From contig NZ_CADFEI010000020.1 in NCBI RefSeq assembly GCF_902833225.1, positions 97,537 through 161,536 on the forward strand: DNA of 64,000 nt, given 5' to 3'. The notes beneath the pieces were generated by a model. The model did no database searches, was not told the DNA's origin, and saw nothing but the letters and a program-made list of their open reading frames with translations. Below are positions 8,367 through 18,072 of the stretch, one piece after another. This DNA is from Burkholderia sp. BCC1644. GTDB lineage: Bacteria; Pseudomonadota; Gammaproteobacteria; Burkholderiales; Burkholderiaceae. Numbering within the stretch: position 1 is the first letter of the stretch; each line of letters starts with the position of its first letter. A program made the translations under genes and the position numbers.

Positions 8367-9419
8367 ATGAGCACAACCTATGCCTACGCGGCGACCGATT
8401 CGCAGTCGCCGCTCGCCCCGTTCGAATTCCAGCGTCGCGCGCTGCGCGACCTCGACGTCCAGATCGACGTCCTCTACTGCGGCGTCTGCCACTCGGATCT
8501 GCACCAGGCGCGCAACGAATGGCGCAACACGATCTACCCGGTCGTGCCGGGCCATGAAATCGTCGGCCGCGTGACCGCGACCGGCGCGCAGGTCTCGCGC
8601 TTCAAGGTCGGCGAGCTGGTCGGCGTCGGCTGCCTCGTCGATTCGTGCCGCACCTGCCCGAGCTGCGCGGACGGCCTCGAGCAATACTGCGAAAACGGCT
8701 TCGTCGGCACCTACAACGGCCAGGATCGCGTGACGGGCGACATCACGTTCGGCGGCTATTCGACGCAGCTCGTCGTCGACGAGGCGTTCGTGCTGCGCGT
8801 GCCCGAGACGCTCGACCCGGCCGGCGCCGCGCCGCTCCTGTGCGCGGGGATCACGACCTACTCGCCGCTGCGGCAGTGGAACGTCGGCCCCGGCAAGAAG
8901 GTCGGCATCGTCGGCCTCGGCGGCCTCGGCCACATGGGCGTGAAGCTGGCGCGCGCGATGGGCGCGCACGTCGTGCTGTTCACGACGTCGCCGTCGAAGA
9001 TCGAGGACGGCAAGCGCGTCGGCGCGCACGAAGTCGTGATCTCGAAGGACGAAGCGCAGATGCACGCGCACCTGAACAGCTTCGACTTCATCCTGAACAC
9101 GGTCGCCGCGCAACACGACCTGAACCCGTTCCTGCACCTGCTGAAGCGCGACGGCACGATGACGCTCGTCGGCGCGCCGGAGCACGATCACCCGTCGCCG
9201 CAAGTGTTCAACCTGATCTTCAAGCGCCGCCGCCTCGCGGGCTCGCTGATCGGCGGGATCGCCGAAACGCAGGAAATGCTCGACTTCTGCGCGGAGCACG
9301 GGATCACGTCGGATATCGAGACGATTCCGATGCAGCAGATCAACGCCGCTTACGAGCGGATGCTGAAGAGCGACGTGAAGTACCGGTTCGTGATCGACAT
9401 GGCGTCGATCAAGCAGTAA
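8367..9419 (+). CDS. Zinc-dependent NAD(P) alcohol dehydrogenase
   Basis: A 350-residue medium-chain dehydrogenase of the cinnamyl-alcohol dehydrogenase/YahK type. Visible features are the catalytic zinc site CGVCHSD and GHEIVGRV, the structural zinc cysteines in CRTCPSCADGLEQYC, and the Rossmann motif GLGGLGHMGVKLA. Enzymes of this group reduce aldehydes to alcohols with NADPH; the substrate here is unknown. An AAGGAG-type ribosome site precedes ATG 8367. Divergent from an AraC regulator and followed by a strong bidirectional terminator. Confidence 0.92.
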   Translation: MSTTYAYAATDSQSPLAPFEFQRRALRDLDVQIDVLYCGVCHSDLHQARNEWRNTIYPVVPGHEIVGRVTATGAQVSRFKVGELVGVGCLVDSCRTCPSCADGLEQYCENGFVGTYNGQDRVTGDITFGGYSTQLVVDEAFVLRVPETLDPAGAAPLLCAGITTYSPLRQWNVGPGKKVGIVGLGGLGHMGVKLARAMGAHVVLFTTSPSKIEDGKRVGAHEVVISKDEAQMHAHLNSFDFILNTVAAQHDLNPFLHLLKRDGTMTLVGAPEHDHPSPQVFNLIFKRRRLAGSLIGGIAETQEMLDFCAEHGITSDIETIPMQQINAAYERMLKSDVKYRFVIDMASIKQ

Positions 9420-9434
9420 GCGCCGCGTCAAACG

Positions 9435-9468
9435 AAACGGGCCGCATGTCGGACATGCGGCCCGTTTT
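9435..9468. terminator. Bidirectional terminator between adh and xth
   Basis: A long inverted repeat (arms 9435-9449 and 9453-9467, AAACGGGCCGCATG against its complement) has A and T runs on its outer sides. It lies between the convergent alcohol dehydrogenase and exonuclease III genes and can serve both. Confidence 0.85.
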
Positions 9469-9505
9469 GCATTCGGCGGCTGCGCACGCGGCGCAGCGCC
9501 GCCAA

Positions 9506-10279
9506 TCACTTCTTGTAGTCGTAGTCGATCGTCAGCGGCGCATGGTCGCTGAACTTGATGTCCTTGAAGATCGATGTGCTTTTCGCGGTGCCGGCCACGC
9601 CCGGCGTCGCGATCTGGTAGTCGATCCGCCACCCGACGTTCTTCGCGTATGCCTGGCCGCGGTTGCTCCACCACGTATACTGCTCGGCGCGCGGGTCGAG
9701 CGTGCGGAACACGTCGACGTAGCCGACATCGTCGAACAGCTTCGTGAGCCACTCGCGCTCTTCCGGCAGGCAGCCCGAGTTCTTCTGGTTGCTCTTCCAG
9801 TTCTTGATGTCGATTTCCTTGTGGACGATGTTCACGTCGCCGCACAGGATCACTTCGCGCTTCTTCTTGAGCTGGGCGAGGTGCGGCATGAATTCGTCCA
9901 TGAAGCGGTACTTCGCCTGCTGGCGCTCTTCGCCGCTCGAGCCGGACGGCACGTACACCGACACGACCGACAGCTTGCCGTAGCGCGCCTCGACGTAGCG
10001 CCCTTCGGAATCGAATTCGCTGCTGCCGAAGCCGATGATCACGTCATCGGGCTCGCGCCGGCTGTACACGCCCGCGCCGCTGTAGCCCTTCTTCTCGGCG
10101 TGGTGGAAATAGCTCTTGAAGCCGTGCGGCTCGACGAATTCGGCCGGCAGGTCGTCGGCCGAGACCTTGATTTCCTGCACGCACACGCAATCGGCGTTCT
10201 GTTCGCCGAGCCAGTCGAAGAAGCCCTTCTTCGCGGCGGAGCGGATGCCGTTCAGGTTGGCGGTAATCACTCGCATCAT
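9506..10279 (-). CDS. xth: Exodeoxyribonuclease III (AP endonuclease)
   Basis: A 257-residue member of the EEP nuclease superfamily that cleaves DNA at abasic sites and degrades 3' ends during base excision repair. The metal-binding and catalytic motifs are visible: ANLNGIRSA at the N-terminus, VQEIK with the metal-binding Glu, GDVNIVH, and the C-terminal SDHAPL with the catalytic His. Two adjacent ATGs are possible starts (10279 and 10276). Length is normal for the ExoA/XthA subgroup. Confidence 0.93.
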   Translation of the reverse strand: MMRVITANLNGIRSAAKKGFFDWLGEQNADCVCVQEIKVSADDLPAEFVEPHGFKSYFHHAEKKGYSGAGVYSRREPDDVIIGFGSSEFDSEGRYVEARYGKLSVVSVYVPSGSSGEERQQAKYRFMDEFMPHLAQLKKKREVILCGDVNIVHKEIDIKNWKSNQKNSGCLPEEREWLTKLFDDVGYVDVFRTLDPRAEQYTWWSNRGQAYAKNVGWRIDYQIATPGVAGTAKSTSIFKDIKFSDHAPLTIDYDYKK

Positions 10280-10320
10280 GTCGGGTTCCGTTCAATTCGA
10301 TGTTTTTACAGGGTGGCAGC

Positions 10321-11160
10321 TTAACGGATCTTCACGCCTTCGAGCTCGGGCTTCGGCGGCGGGAATTCCAGCTTCATGTCGGTCATCGCGCGCAGCAGCA
10401 GCTCGGCGATCATCACGTTGCGGTGCGTCTTCGAATCCGCCGGGATCACGTACCACGGCGCATGCTCGGCCGACGTCGCGGCGAGTGCGTCGCGGTACGC
10501 GGACTGGTACGCGTCCCAGTGCTTGCGCGCATCGAGATCGGAGATGTCGAACTTCCAGTGCTTGGTCGGATCATCGATACGCGCCTGCAGCCGCTCGCGC
10601 TGCTCGTCCTTCGAGATGTGCAGGAAGCACTTGATGATCGTCGTGCCGTTCTCGGACAGCATCGTCTCGAAATCGCGGATCTGCCGGTAGCGGCGCTCGC
10701 ACTCCTTCGCGTCGATCAGGTCGAGCACGCGCGGCACGAGCACGTCTTCATAGTGGCTGCGGTTGAAGATCGCGAGCTCGCCCGCGGCCGGCACCTGTGC
10801 GTGCACGCGCCACAGGAAGTCGTGCGCGGCCTCGATCGGCGTCGGCGCCTTGAACGGCACGATCCGCAGGCCGAGCGGATCGACGTCGCGGAACACCGCG
10901 CGCACGGTGCCGTCCTTGCCGCTGGTGTCCATCCCCTGCAGCACAAGCAGCACGCGCTTCTTCTGCTGCGTGTGCAGGCGCTCCTGCTGCGTGTCGAGTT
11001 CGGTCGACACGGCCGACAGCCGTTCGCGGTCGGCGTCCTTCGAGCCGGACGAAAACGGCTTCGCGGCCGGGTCGAACGCATCGAGCTTGAATGCGGCGGC
11101 TTCCTTCTCGCGCGTGCTGTACGGCACGCGGAAATCGTCGAGCGACGGTTGTTTCGCCAT
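10321..11160 (-). CDS. ppk2: Polyphosphate kinase 2 family protein (PPK2)
   Basis: A 279-residue P-loop phosphotransferase that uses polyphosphate to phosphorylate nucleotides. The Walker A is GMDTSGKDGTVR and the PPK2 signature NRSHYEDVLV follows, with the lid module after it. The single domain and length fit PPK2 proteins acting on AMP and/or ADP; which one cannot be told. The start MAKQPSLDD is preceded by a strong GGAGGAACGA ribosome site. The spacing to exonuclease III is about 40 nt, so the two may share a transcript. Confidence 0.9.
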   Translation of the reverse strand: MAKQPSLDDFRVPYSTREKEAAAFKLDAFDPAAKPFSSGSKDADRERLSAVSTELDTQQERLHTQQKKRVLLVLQGMDTSGKDGTVRAVFRDVDPLGLRIVPFKAPTPIEAAHDFLWRVHAQVPAAGELAIFNRSHYEDVLVPRVLDLIDAKECERRYRQIRDFETMLSENGTTIIKCFLHISKDEQRERLQARIDDPTKHWKFDISDLDARKHWDAYQSAYRDALAATSAEHAPWYVIPADSKTHRNVMIAELLLRAMTDMKLEFPPPKPELEGVKIR

Positions 11161-11214
11161 TCGTTCCTCCGTTGGACGGTGTGGTGCATACGATAACGCA
11201 TCCACCAAACGCAA

Positions 11215-11246
11215 CGGGCCGCCCCGAACTGGTTCGGAGCGGCCCG
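11215..11246 (-). terminator. Hairpin downstream of gatB
   Basis: CGGGCCGC and CCGAAC pair with GTTCGG and GCGGCCCG, with one interrupting base on each side. It lies 33 nt past the gatB stop on the minus strand. The T-run is poor, so termination would be inefficient or assisted. Confidence 0.5.
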
Positions 11247-11278
11247 CCGTCAAGCGCGGTTCTGGCGCGCGGTCATGC

Positions 11279-12754
11279 TCAGCCGAGCTTCTTCTTCAGC
11301 AGTTCGTTGACCTGCTGCGGATTGGCCTTGCCCTTCGTGGCCTTCATCGCCTGGCCGATCAGCGCGTTGAACGCCTTTTCCTTGCCAGCGCGGAATTCCT
11401 CGACCGACTTCGCGTTCGCCGCGAGCACTTCGTCGATGATCGCTTCCAGCGCGCCGGTATCGGAGATCTGCTTCAGCCCCTTCGCGTCGATGATGCGGTC
11501 GGCCGCGCCTTCGTCGGTCGCCTTCTCGTCCCAGATCGTCGCGAAGATTTCCTTCGCGATCTTGTTCGAGATCGTGCCGTCGGCGATGCGCTGCAGCAAC
11601 AGCGCGAGCTGCGCAGCCGACACGGGGATCGCGTCGATCTCGATGCCGTCGCGGTTCAGCTGCGACGACACGTCGCCCATCAGCCAGTTCGCGACGATCT
11701 TCGCGTTCGCCGCACCGGCCTTCGCGACCACCGATTCGAAGTAGGCGGCCATCGCCTTGCTCGACGTCAGCACACCCGCGTCATACGCGGACACGCCGTA
11801 CTCGTCGACGAAGCGCTGCTGGATCGCGGCCGGCAACTCGGGCATGCCGGACTGCACGCGCTCGATCCAGTCCTGGCCGATCACGAGCGGCATCAGGTCG
11901 GGGTCGGGGAAATAACGGTAATCGTGCGCGTCTTCCTTGCTGCGCATCGAACGCGTCTCGCGCTTGTCCGGATCGTACAGGCGCGTTTCCTGCACGACTT
12001 CGCCGCCGTCCTCGATCAGCTCGATCTGGCGACGGACTTCGAAGTTGATCGCTTCCTCGAGGAACCGGAACGAGTTCAGGTTCTTGATTTCCGCGCGCGT
12101 GCCGAACTTCTCCTGGCCGACCGGACGCACCGACACGTTCGCATCGCAGCGGAACGAGCCTTCCTGCATGTTGCCGTCGCAGATGCCGAGCCACACGACG
12201 AGACCGTGCAGCGCCTTCGCGTACGCAACGGCTTCGGCCGCGCTGCGCATTTCCGGCTCGGTGACGATCTCGAGCAGCGGCGTGCCCGCGCGGTTCAGGT
12301 CGATCCCCGTCATCCCGGCGAAGTCTTCATGCAGCGACTTGCCCGCATCCTCCTCGAGGTGCGCGCGGGTCAGGTTGACGGTCTTCTCGTACGCTGCCTT
12401 GCCGGCCTTCTCGTTGGCGGGCACCTGGATCGTGATCTGGCCGCCCTGCACGACCGGAATCTCGTACTGGCTGATCTGGTAACCCTTCGGCAGATCGGGG
12501 TAGAAGTAATTCTTGCGCGCGAAGATGCTGCGCGGCGCGATGGTCGAGCCAATCGCGAGACCGAAGCGGATCGCGCGTTCGACCGCGCCGCGGTTCAACA
12601 CCGGCAGCACGCCCGGCAGCGCCAGGTCGACCGGGCAGGCCTGCGTGTTCGGCTCGGCGCCGAACTGCGTCGACGCGCCCGAGAAAATCTTCGAGACGGT
12701 CGACAGTTGCGCGTGCGTCTCGAGACCGATAACGACTTCCCATTGCGTAGTCAT
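11279..12754 (-). CDS. gatB: Asp-tRNA(Asn)/Glu-tRNA(Gln) amidotransferase subunit B
   Basis: A 491-residue GatB subunit that binds misacylated tRNA and activates its carboxylate for amidation, as part of GatCAB. The GatB signature stretch (VIGLETHAQL at the N-terminus, PDLPKGYQISQYE, and the LEEDAGKS region) is intact. The C-terminal YqeY/tail domain is also present. Directly follows gatA with 3 nt spacing, in the order gatC-gatA-gatB. Confidence 0.96.
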   Translation of the reverse strand: MTTQWEVVIGLETHAQLSTVSKIFSGASTQFGAEPNTQACPVDLALPGVLPVLNRGAVERAIRFGLAIGSTIAPRSIFARKNYFYPDLPKGYQISQYEIPVVQGGQITIQVPANEKAGKAAYEKTVNLTRAHLEEDAGKSLHEDFAGMTGIDLNRAGTPLLEIVTEPEMRSAAEAVAYAKALHGLVVWLGICDGNMQEGSFRCDANVSVRPVGQEKFGTRAEIKNLNSFRFLEEAINFEVRRQIELIEDGGEVVQETRLYDPDKRETRSMRSKEDAHDYRYFPDPDLMPLVIGQDWIERVQSGMPELPAAIQQRFVDEYGVSAYDAGVLTSSKAMAAYFESVVAKAGAANAKIVANWLMGDVSSQLNRDGIEIDAIPVSAAQLALLLQRIADGTISNKIAKEIFATIWDEKATDEGAADRIIDAKGLKQISDTGALEAIIDEVLAANAKSVEEFRAGKEKAFNALIGQAMKATKGKANPQQVNELLKKKLG

Positions 12755-12757
12755 TGC

Positions 12758-14248
12758 TTACACCCCTGCCGGAACTTGCTTGTGCCAGTCGGTCGCGCGC
12801 TGGAACGCGTCGGCGACCTGCAGCATCCGGGCTTCGTTGAAATAGTTGCCGATGATCTGCAGGCCGACCGGGCGCTTCGCGTTCGCGCCCGCGCCGAAGC
12901 CGCACGGCACGCTCATGCCGGGCAGGCCGGCGAGGCTCACCGACAGCGTGTAGATATCCGCGAGATACATCTGCACCGGATCGTCGCCCTTCGCGCCAAG
13001 ATCCCATGCGACCGTCGGCGACGCCGGGCCCATGATCACGTCGCACGACTTGAACGCTTCCTGGAAATCGTTCGCGATGATGCGGCGGATCTTCTGCGCC
13101 TGCAGGTAGTACGCGTCGTAGTAGCCGTGCGACAGCACGTACGCGCCGACCAGAATCCGGCGCTTCACCTCGGGGCCGAAGCCTTCGGCGCGCGACTTCT
13201 TGTACATGTCGAGCAGGTCGCCGTACTGCGCGGCGCGATGGCCGAAGCGCACGCCGTCGAAACGCGACAGGTTCGACGACGCTTCCGCCGGCGCGATCAC
13301 GTAATACACGGGGATCGACAGTTCCGTCTTCGGCAGCGACACCGGCACGAGCGTCGCGCCGAGCGCTTCATACTGCTTCAGTGCGGCGTCGATCGTCGCG
13401 CGCACGTCGTCGGCGAGGCCTTCGCCGAAATATTCGTTCGGCAAACCGATGCGCAGGCCCGCGAGCGGCTTGCCCGCGTCGTTGCCGGCTGCCCACGGCT
13501 GGCCGAGGTGGCGCGTGAAATCTTCGTCGTCGCGCTCGAGGCTCGTCGAGTCGCGCTCGTCGAAGCCGGCCATCGCGTTCAGCAGCAGCGCGCAGTCGGA
13601 CGCGCTCTGCGCCATCGGGCCGCCCTGGTCGAGCGACGACGCGAACGCGATCATCCCGTAGCGCGACACCCGGCCGTAGGTCGGCTTGATGCCCGTCACG
13701 CCCGCGAACGACGCGGGCTGGCGGATCGAGCCGCCGGTGTCGGTGCCGGTTGCGGCCGGCGCGAGGCGCGCGGCGACGGCGGCCGAGCTGCCGCCCGAGC
13801 TGCCGCCCGGCACCGCGTTCGTGTCCCACGGGTTCTTCACCGCGCCGAAAGCCGAATTCTCGTTCGACGAGCCCATCGCGAACTCGTCCATGTTGGTCTT
13901 GCCGAGCGTGACCATGCCGGCCGCCTGCAGGCGGGCGACGACGGTCGCGTCGAACGGGCTCTCGTAATTCGCGAGCATCTTCGAGCCGGCGGTCGAGTGC
14001 CAGCCGCGCGTGACGAAGACGTCCTTGTGCGCGATCGGCAGGCCGGTGAGCGCGCCGCCCGCGCCGCGCGCGAGCTCCGCGTCGGCGGCTTTCGCCTGCG
14101 CGAGGGTCAGATCGGCGTCGACGTGGACGAACGCGTTCAGGTCGCGTGCGGCGTCGATCCGTTTCAGGTAGTGCTGCGCGAGCTCGACGGCCGAGCATTC
14201 CTTGGCGGCGAGCGCGGCGCGCAGTTCGGTCAGGCTTTTTGCGTGCAT
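12758..14248 (-). CDS. gatA: Asp-tRNA(Asn)/Glu-tRNA(Gln) amidotransferase subunit A
   Basis: A 496-residue amidase-signature protein that releases ammonia from glutamine for the GatCAB complex. The Ser-cisSer-Lys triad residues are visible in AHKDVF (Lys), in PGGSSGGSSAAVAA, and in GTDTGGSIRQPA (nucleophile Ser). Length is normal. It lies 69 nt downstream of gatC and 3 nt before gatB. Confidence 0.96.
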   Translation of the reverse strand: MHAKSLTELRAALAAKECSAVELAQHYLKRIDAARDLNAFVHVDADLTLAQAKAADAELARGAGGALTGLPIAHKDVFVTRGWHSTAGSKMLANYESPFDATVVARLQAAGMVTLGKTNMDEFAMGSSNENSAFGAVKNPWDTNAVPGGSSGGSSAAVAARLAPAATGTDTGGSIRQPASFAGVTGIKPTYGRVSRYGMIAFASSLDQGGPMAQSASDCALLLNAMAGFDERDSTSLERDDEDFTRHLGQPWAAGNDAGKPLAGLRIGLPNEYFGEGLADDVRATIDAALKQYEALGATLVPVSLPKTELSIPVYYVIAPAEASSNLSRFDGVRFGHRAAQYGDLLDMYKKSRAEGFGPEVKRRILVGAYVLSHGYYDAYYLQAQKIRRIIANDFQEAFKSCDVIMGPASPTVAWDLGAKGDDPVQMYLADIYTLSVSLAGLPGMSVPCGFGAGANAKRPVGLQIIGNYFNEARMLQVADAFQRATDWHKQVPAGV

Positions 14249-14317
14249 TGAGTGGTTTTCCTGGGAATTCTGGGTCGCGCGCGGCGCGAAGGCGGCGGCG
14301 CGCTTGTCATCGAATGC

Positions 14318-14617
14318 TTACTCGATCACCTTCGGCACGAGATAGAGGCCGTCCTGGACGGCCGGCGCCGGACGCTGGTTGTCGTCGCGATTGACGACTT
14401 CCGTCACGGCGTCGTCGCGCAGGCGCTGCGCGACTTCCTGGATCTGTTCGATCGGGTGGGCGAGCGGCGCGATGCCGGCGGTATCGACCGCCTGCATCTG
14501 CTCGACGAGGCCGAAGAATTCATTGAGCTGGCCGAGCATGTGCTCGGCGTCGGCGTCGGCCATTTCGAGTCGCGCCAGGTGCGCGATGCGTTTCACATCG
14601 GTCAGGGTCAGGGCCAT
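14318..14617 (-). CDS. gatC: Asp-tRNA(Asn)/Glu-tRNA(Gln) amidotransferase subunit C
   Basis: A 99-residue helical linker subunit that stabilises the GatA-GatB complex. The N-terminal [12 protein letters not shown] and the central PLAHP motif are typical. It is the first gene of the gatCAB operon, divergent from mreB. Confidence 0.94.
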
Positions 14618-14984
14618 GCGATCACCGGAAAAACAAGGCTGCGCAGCGCATCAAAAGCAGCGCTGCGGCGGGGGGTTGGAGGGTGCGATCCCACCCTCAA
14701 AAATCGGGGCCGAAGCGGCAAAAATACCACCCGTTTCGATTCAAATACCGTGAAATTATAAGGTATCATTACGCGTTCGACCCAAACCCGGCAGCCTTTT
14801 CCCGCACCGTTTCGCCTCACTTCGGCAAGCCGTGCGTGCATCGTGCGATCCCCGGTAGACATCACTCGCAGCTTCGTGCGCCGCGGCGGCCGCTTCCGCC
14901 ACGCTTCCCGAGGCTGTTATTTTTTCCGCTGCCGCCCTCAGCGCTCGCTATGCAGGGCCGGCCCAGAGCGAAACAGGATTCTGA
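14618..14984. promoter_or_regulatory. Divergent promoter region gatC / mreB
   Basis: A 367-bp intergenic region with no credible gene. On the minus strand a TATAAT hexamer (14760 down to 14755) is a plausible -10 box for gatCAB, without an obvious -35 box. The AT-richer core near 14745-14770 could also carry the mreB promoter. Confidence 0.5.
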
Positions 14985-16028
<1,044 letters not shown>

Positions 16029-16035
16029 TCGTCTA

Positions 16036-16285
16036 GGGGGCTGTTTTCCCATGAAACGTACGTGCGAATGCCCGAAATCGGTCGCAGGGCAAGAAGTGAG
16101 GAGCGCCGTTTGGCCGCGCCAAACAAGCGACGAACGACGCCGCCATGCGGCCGATTTCGGGCATTCCCGTGGAATGAATTTTAAATTTGGGGTTGCCCCG
16201 AAACGGGCCGCTCGCTGCGTCATGCTCCTTGCGAGCGGCCCGTTTCGGGGCAACGCACGCACGTTTCATGAGAAAACAGCCCCCC
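16036..16285. repeat. Nested palindromic element between mreB and mreC
   Basis: A ~250-bp structure with three inverted repeats. The outer arms (16036-16066 and 16254-16284) match at 29 of 31 positions and start with GGGGGCTGTTTTC. Inside lie a 15-bp perfect repeat (16067-16081 with 16151-16165), extended inward by CGCA/TGCG and a small GTTTGGC hairpin, and a 24-bp perfect repeat (16192-16215 with 16231-16254). Together they would fold as a three-way cruciform in DNA or RNA. There is no coding potential and no clear target duplication. It could be a MITE/REP-like repeat or a structured RNA. Confidence 0.85.
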
Positions 16286-16401
16286 AGTTTCGTTGACATG
16301 ACGCACCCGCGGCGTGGCCGGCTCGCTCATTCAGAACGAACCGCCGCGCCGTTTGCGCGTCTGAGCATCATTTAACCGATCCCACGCGCCCGGCGCCGAC
16401 C

Positions 16402-17469
16402 ATGGAATACAGTCCGCCGCCCCTCTTCAAGCAAGGTCCGCCCGCGCTCGCGCGGCTCATCTTCTTCGTTGCCCTCGCCATCGCGCTCCTCGTATCGGAC
16501 GCGCGCTTCAGCACGCTCGAAATCCTCCGCGGCGTGCTCGGCACCGTGCTCTATCCGCTGCAGCGCGCGGCGCTCGTGCCGCGCGACCTGTTCATGGGCG
16601 CGGCCGACATCGCCGTCACCGGCGCATCGCTGCGCCACGAGAACGACGATCTCCGCAAACGCAACCTGCAGCTGTCCACGCAGGCCAACCAGGCCGCCGT
16701 GCTCACGCAGGAAAACGCGCACCTGCGCGCGGTGCTCGAGCTGCGCCAGCACATCGCGACGCAATCGACGCCGGTCGAGATCCAGTACGACACCAGCGAT
16801 CCGTTCACGCAGAAAATCGTGATCGGGCAAGGTTCGCAGCAGGGCATCCAGAACGGCTCGCCCGTCGTCAGCGAAGACGGCGTGATCGGCCAGGTCACGC
16901 GCGTGTTCCCGCTGCAGGCCGAAGTCACGCTGGTCACCGACCGCGATCTCGCGATTCCCGTGCAAGTGCTGCGCACCGGCCTGCGCAGCGTGATCTACGG
17001 CACGCCGAAGGGCGATTCGCTCGATCTGCGCTTCGTGCCGACGAGCGCGGATCTCGTCGCCGGCGACGAGCTCGTCACGAGCGGCCTCGACGGCGTCTAT
17101 CCGCCCGGCCTGCCGGTCGCGAAGGTCGCGCGCGTCGACAAGCTCGCCGATACCGCCTTCGCGCGCGTGACCTGCGCGCCGATCGCCGCCGTGCGCGGCG
17201 CGCGCCAGATGCTCGTGCTGCATTACCAGAACGACATCCCGCCGCGCCCGGCCGAGCCCGATCCGGCCGCCGAGAAGAACGCGAAGGGCAAGAAGGGCGC
17301 GAAAGCCGCCGCGAAGGGCGAGAAGGCAGACAAGGCCGACGCGAACGCGAAGCCGGCCGCCGCGGCCCAGCCCGCCGCGAAGCCTGCGCCAGCGGCGCCC
17401 GCCGCCTCCGGCAAACCGGCCACCGCGCCCGCGAAGCCCGCGGCGGGGCAACCAGGAGCCCAGCGATGA
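16402..17469 (+). CDS. mreC: Rod-shape determining protein MreC
   Basis: A 355-residue elongasome protein: a short cytoplasmic N-terminus, one transmembrane helix (about residues 15-35), a coiled coil (about 70-110, ALRHENDDLRKRN region), then beta domains in the periplasm. It binds MreB, MreD and PBP2. The C-terminal ~75 residues are an Ala/Lys/Pro low-complexity tail absent from shorter MreC proteins. It overlaps mreD by 4 nt. Confidence 0.94.
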   Translation: MEYSPPPLFKQGPPALARLIFFVALAIALLVSDARFSTLEILRGVLGTVLYPLQRAALVPRDLFMGAADIAVTGASLRHENDDLRKRNLQLSTQANQAAVLTQENAHLRAVLELRQHIATQSTPVEIQYDTSDPFTQKIVIGQGSQQGIQNGSPVVSEDGVIGQVTRVFPLQAEVTLVTDRDLAIPVQVLRTGLRSVIYGTPKGDSLDLRFVPTSADLVAGDELVTSGLDGVYPPGLPVAKVARVDKLADTAFARVTCAPIAAVRGARQMLVLHYQNDIPPRPAEPDPAAEKNAKGKKGAKAAAKGEKADKADANAKPAAAAQPAAKPAPAAPAASGKPATAPAKPAAGQPGAQR

Positions 17470-17978
17470 ACCGCCCGCAATACATCCTGCAGCCGGTCAA
17501 TCCGTACTTCATCGTCTTCAGCCTCGCCGCCGCGTTCCTGCTGAACCTGATGCCGTGGGGCCGCCTGCCCGGCGTGCCCGACTTCGTCGCGCTCGTGCTG
17601 CTGTTCTGGAACATCCACCAGCCGCGCAAGGTCGGGATGGGCGTCGCGTTCCTGCTCGGCATCCTGATGGACGTGCATGACGCGGGGCTGCTCGGCGAGC
17701 ACGCGCTCGCCTATACGTTGCTGTCGTACGGCGCGATCACGATCCACCGCCGCGTGCTGTGGATGCCGATCGGCGTGCAGGTGCTGTATGTCACGCCGCT
17801 GCTCGTCGTCGCGCAGCTCGTGCCGTTCGTGATCCGTCTCGTGATGGGCGCCGCGTTCCCCGGCTGGCGCTACCTCGTCGACGGCTTCGTCGAAGCCGCG
17901 CTGTGGCCGATCGCGAGCCACCTGCTGCTGATGCCGCAACGCCGCCCGGTCGACCCGGACGATACGCGCCCCATCTGA
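17466..17978 (+). CDS. mreD: Rod-shape determining protein MreD
   Basis: A 170-residue integral membrane protein with about five hydrophobic helices, part of the MreBCD-RodA-PBP2 elongation complex. The family pattern PWGRLPGVPDFVALVLLFW in the N-terminal half is present. The start overlaps the mreC stop (ATGA). Confidence 0.92.
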   Translation: MNRPQYILQPVNPYFIVFSLAAAFLLNLMPWGRLPGVPDFVALVLLFWNIHQPRKVGMGVAFLLGILMDVHDAGLLGEHALAYTLLSYGAITIHRRVLWMPIGVQVLYVTPLLVVAQLVPFVIRLVMGAAFPGWRYLVDGFVEAALWPIASHLLLMPQRRPVDPDDTRPI

Positions 17979-18072
17979 GCCGGACCGACCTTGAATACCC
18001 GCCGCCCCCACGCCCGTTGCGCCCAGGGGCGGCACCTCGCCCGCCCGCGCGGGCCGGATCGACTGTAACCGC

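Noticed and set aside
10763..14251. A 1162-residue open frame on the plus strand opposite gatB and gatA
   Set aside because: An antisense open frame caused by high GC; its composition is Arg/Ala/Val-rich with no domain, and the minus strand holds clear gatCAB genes.
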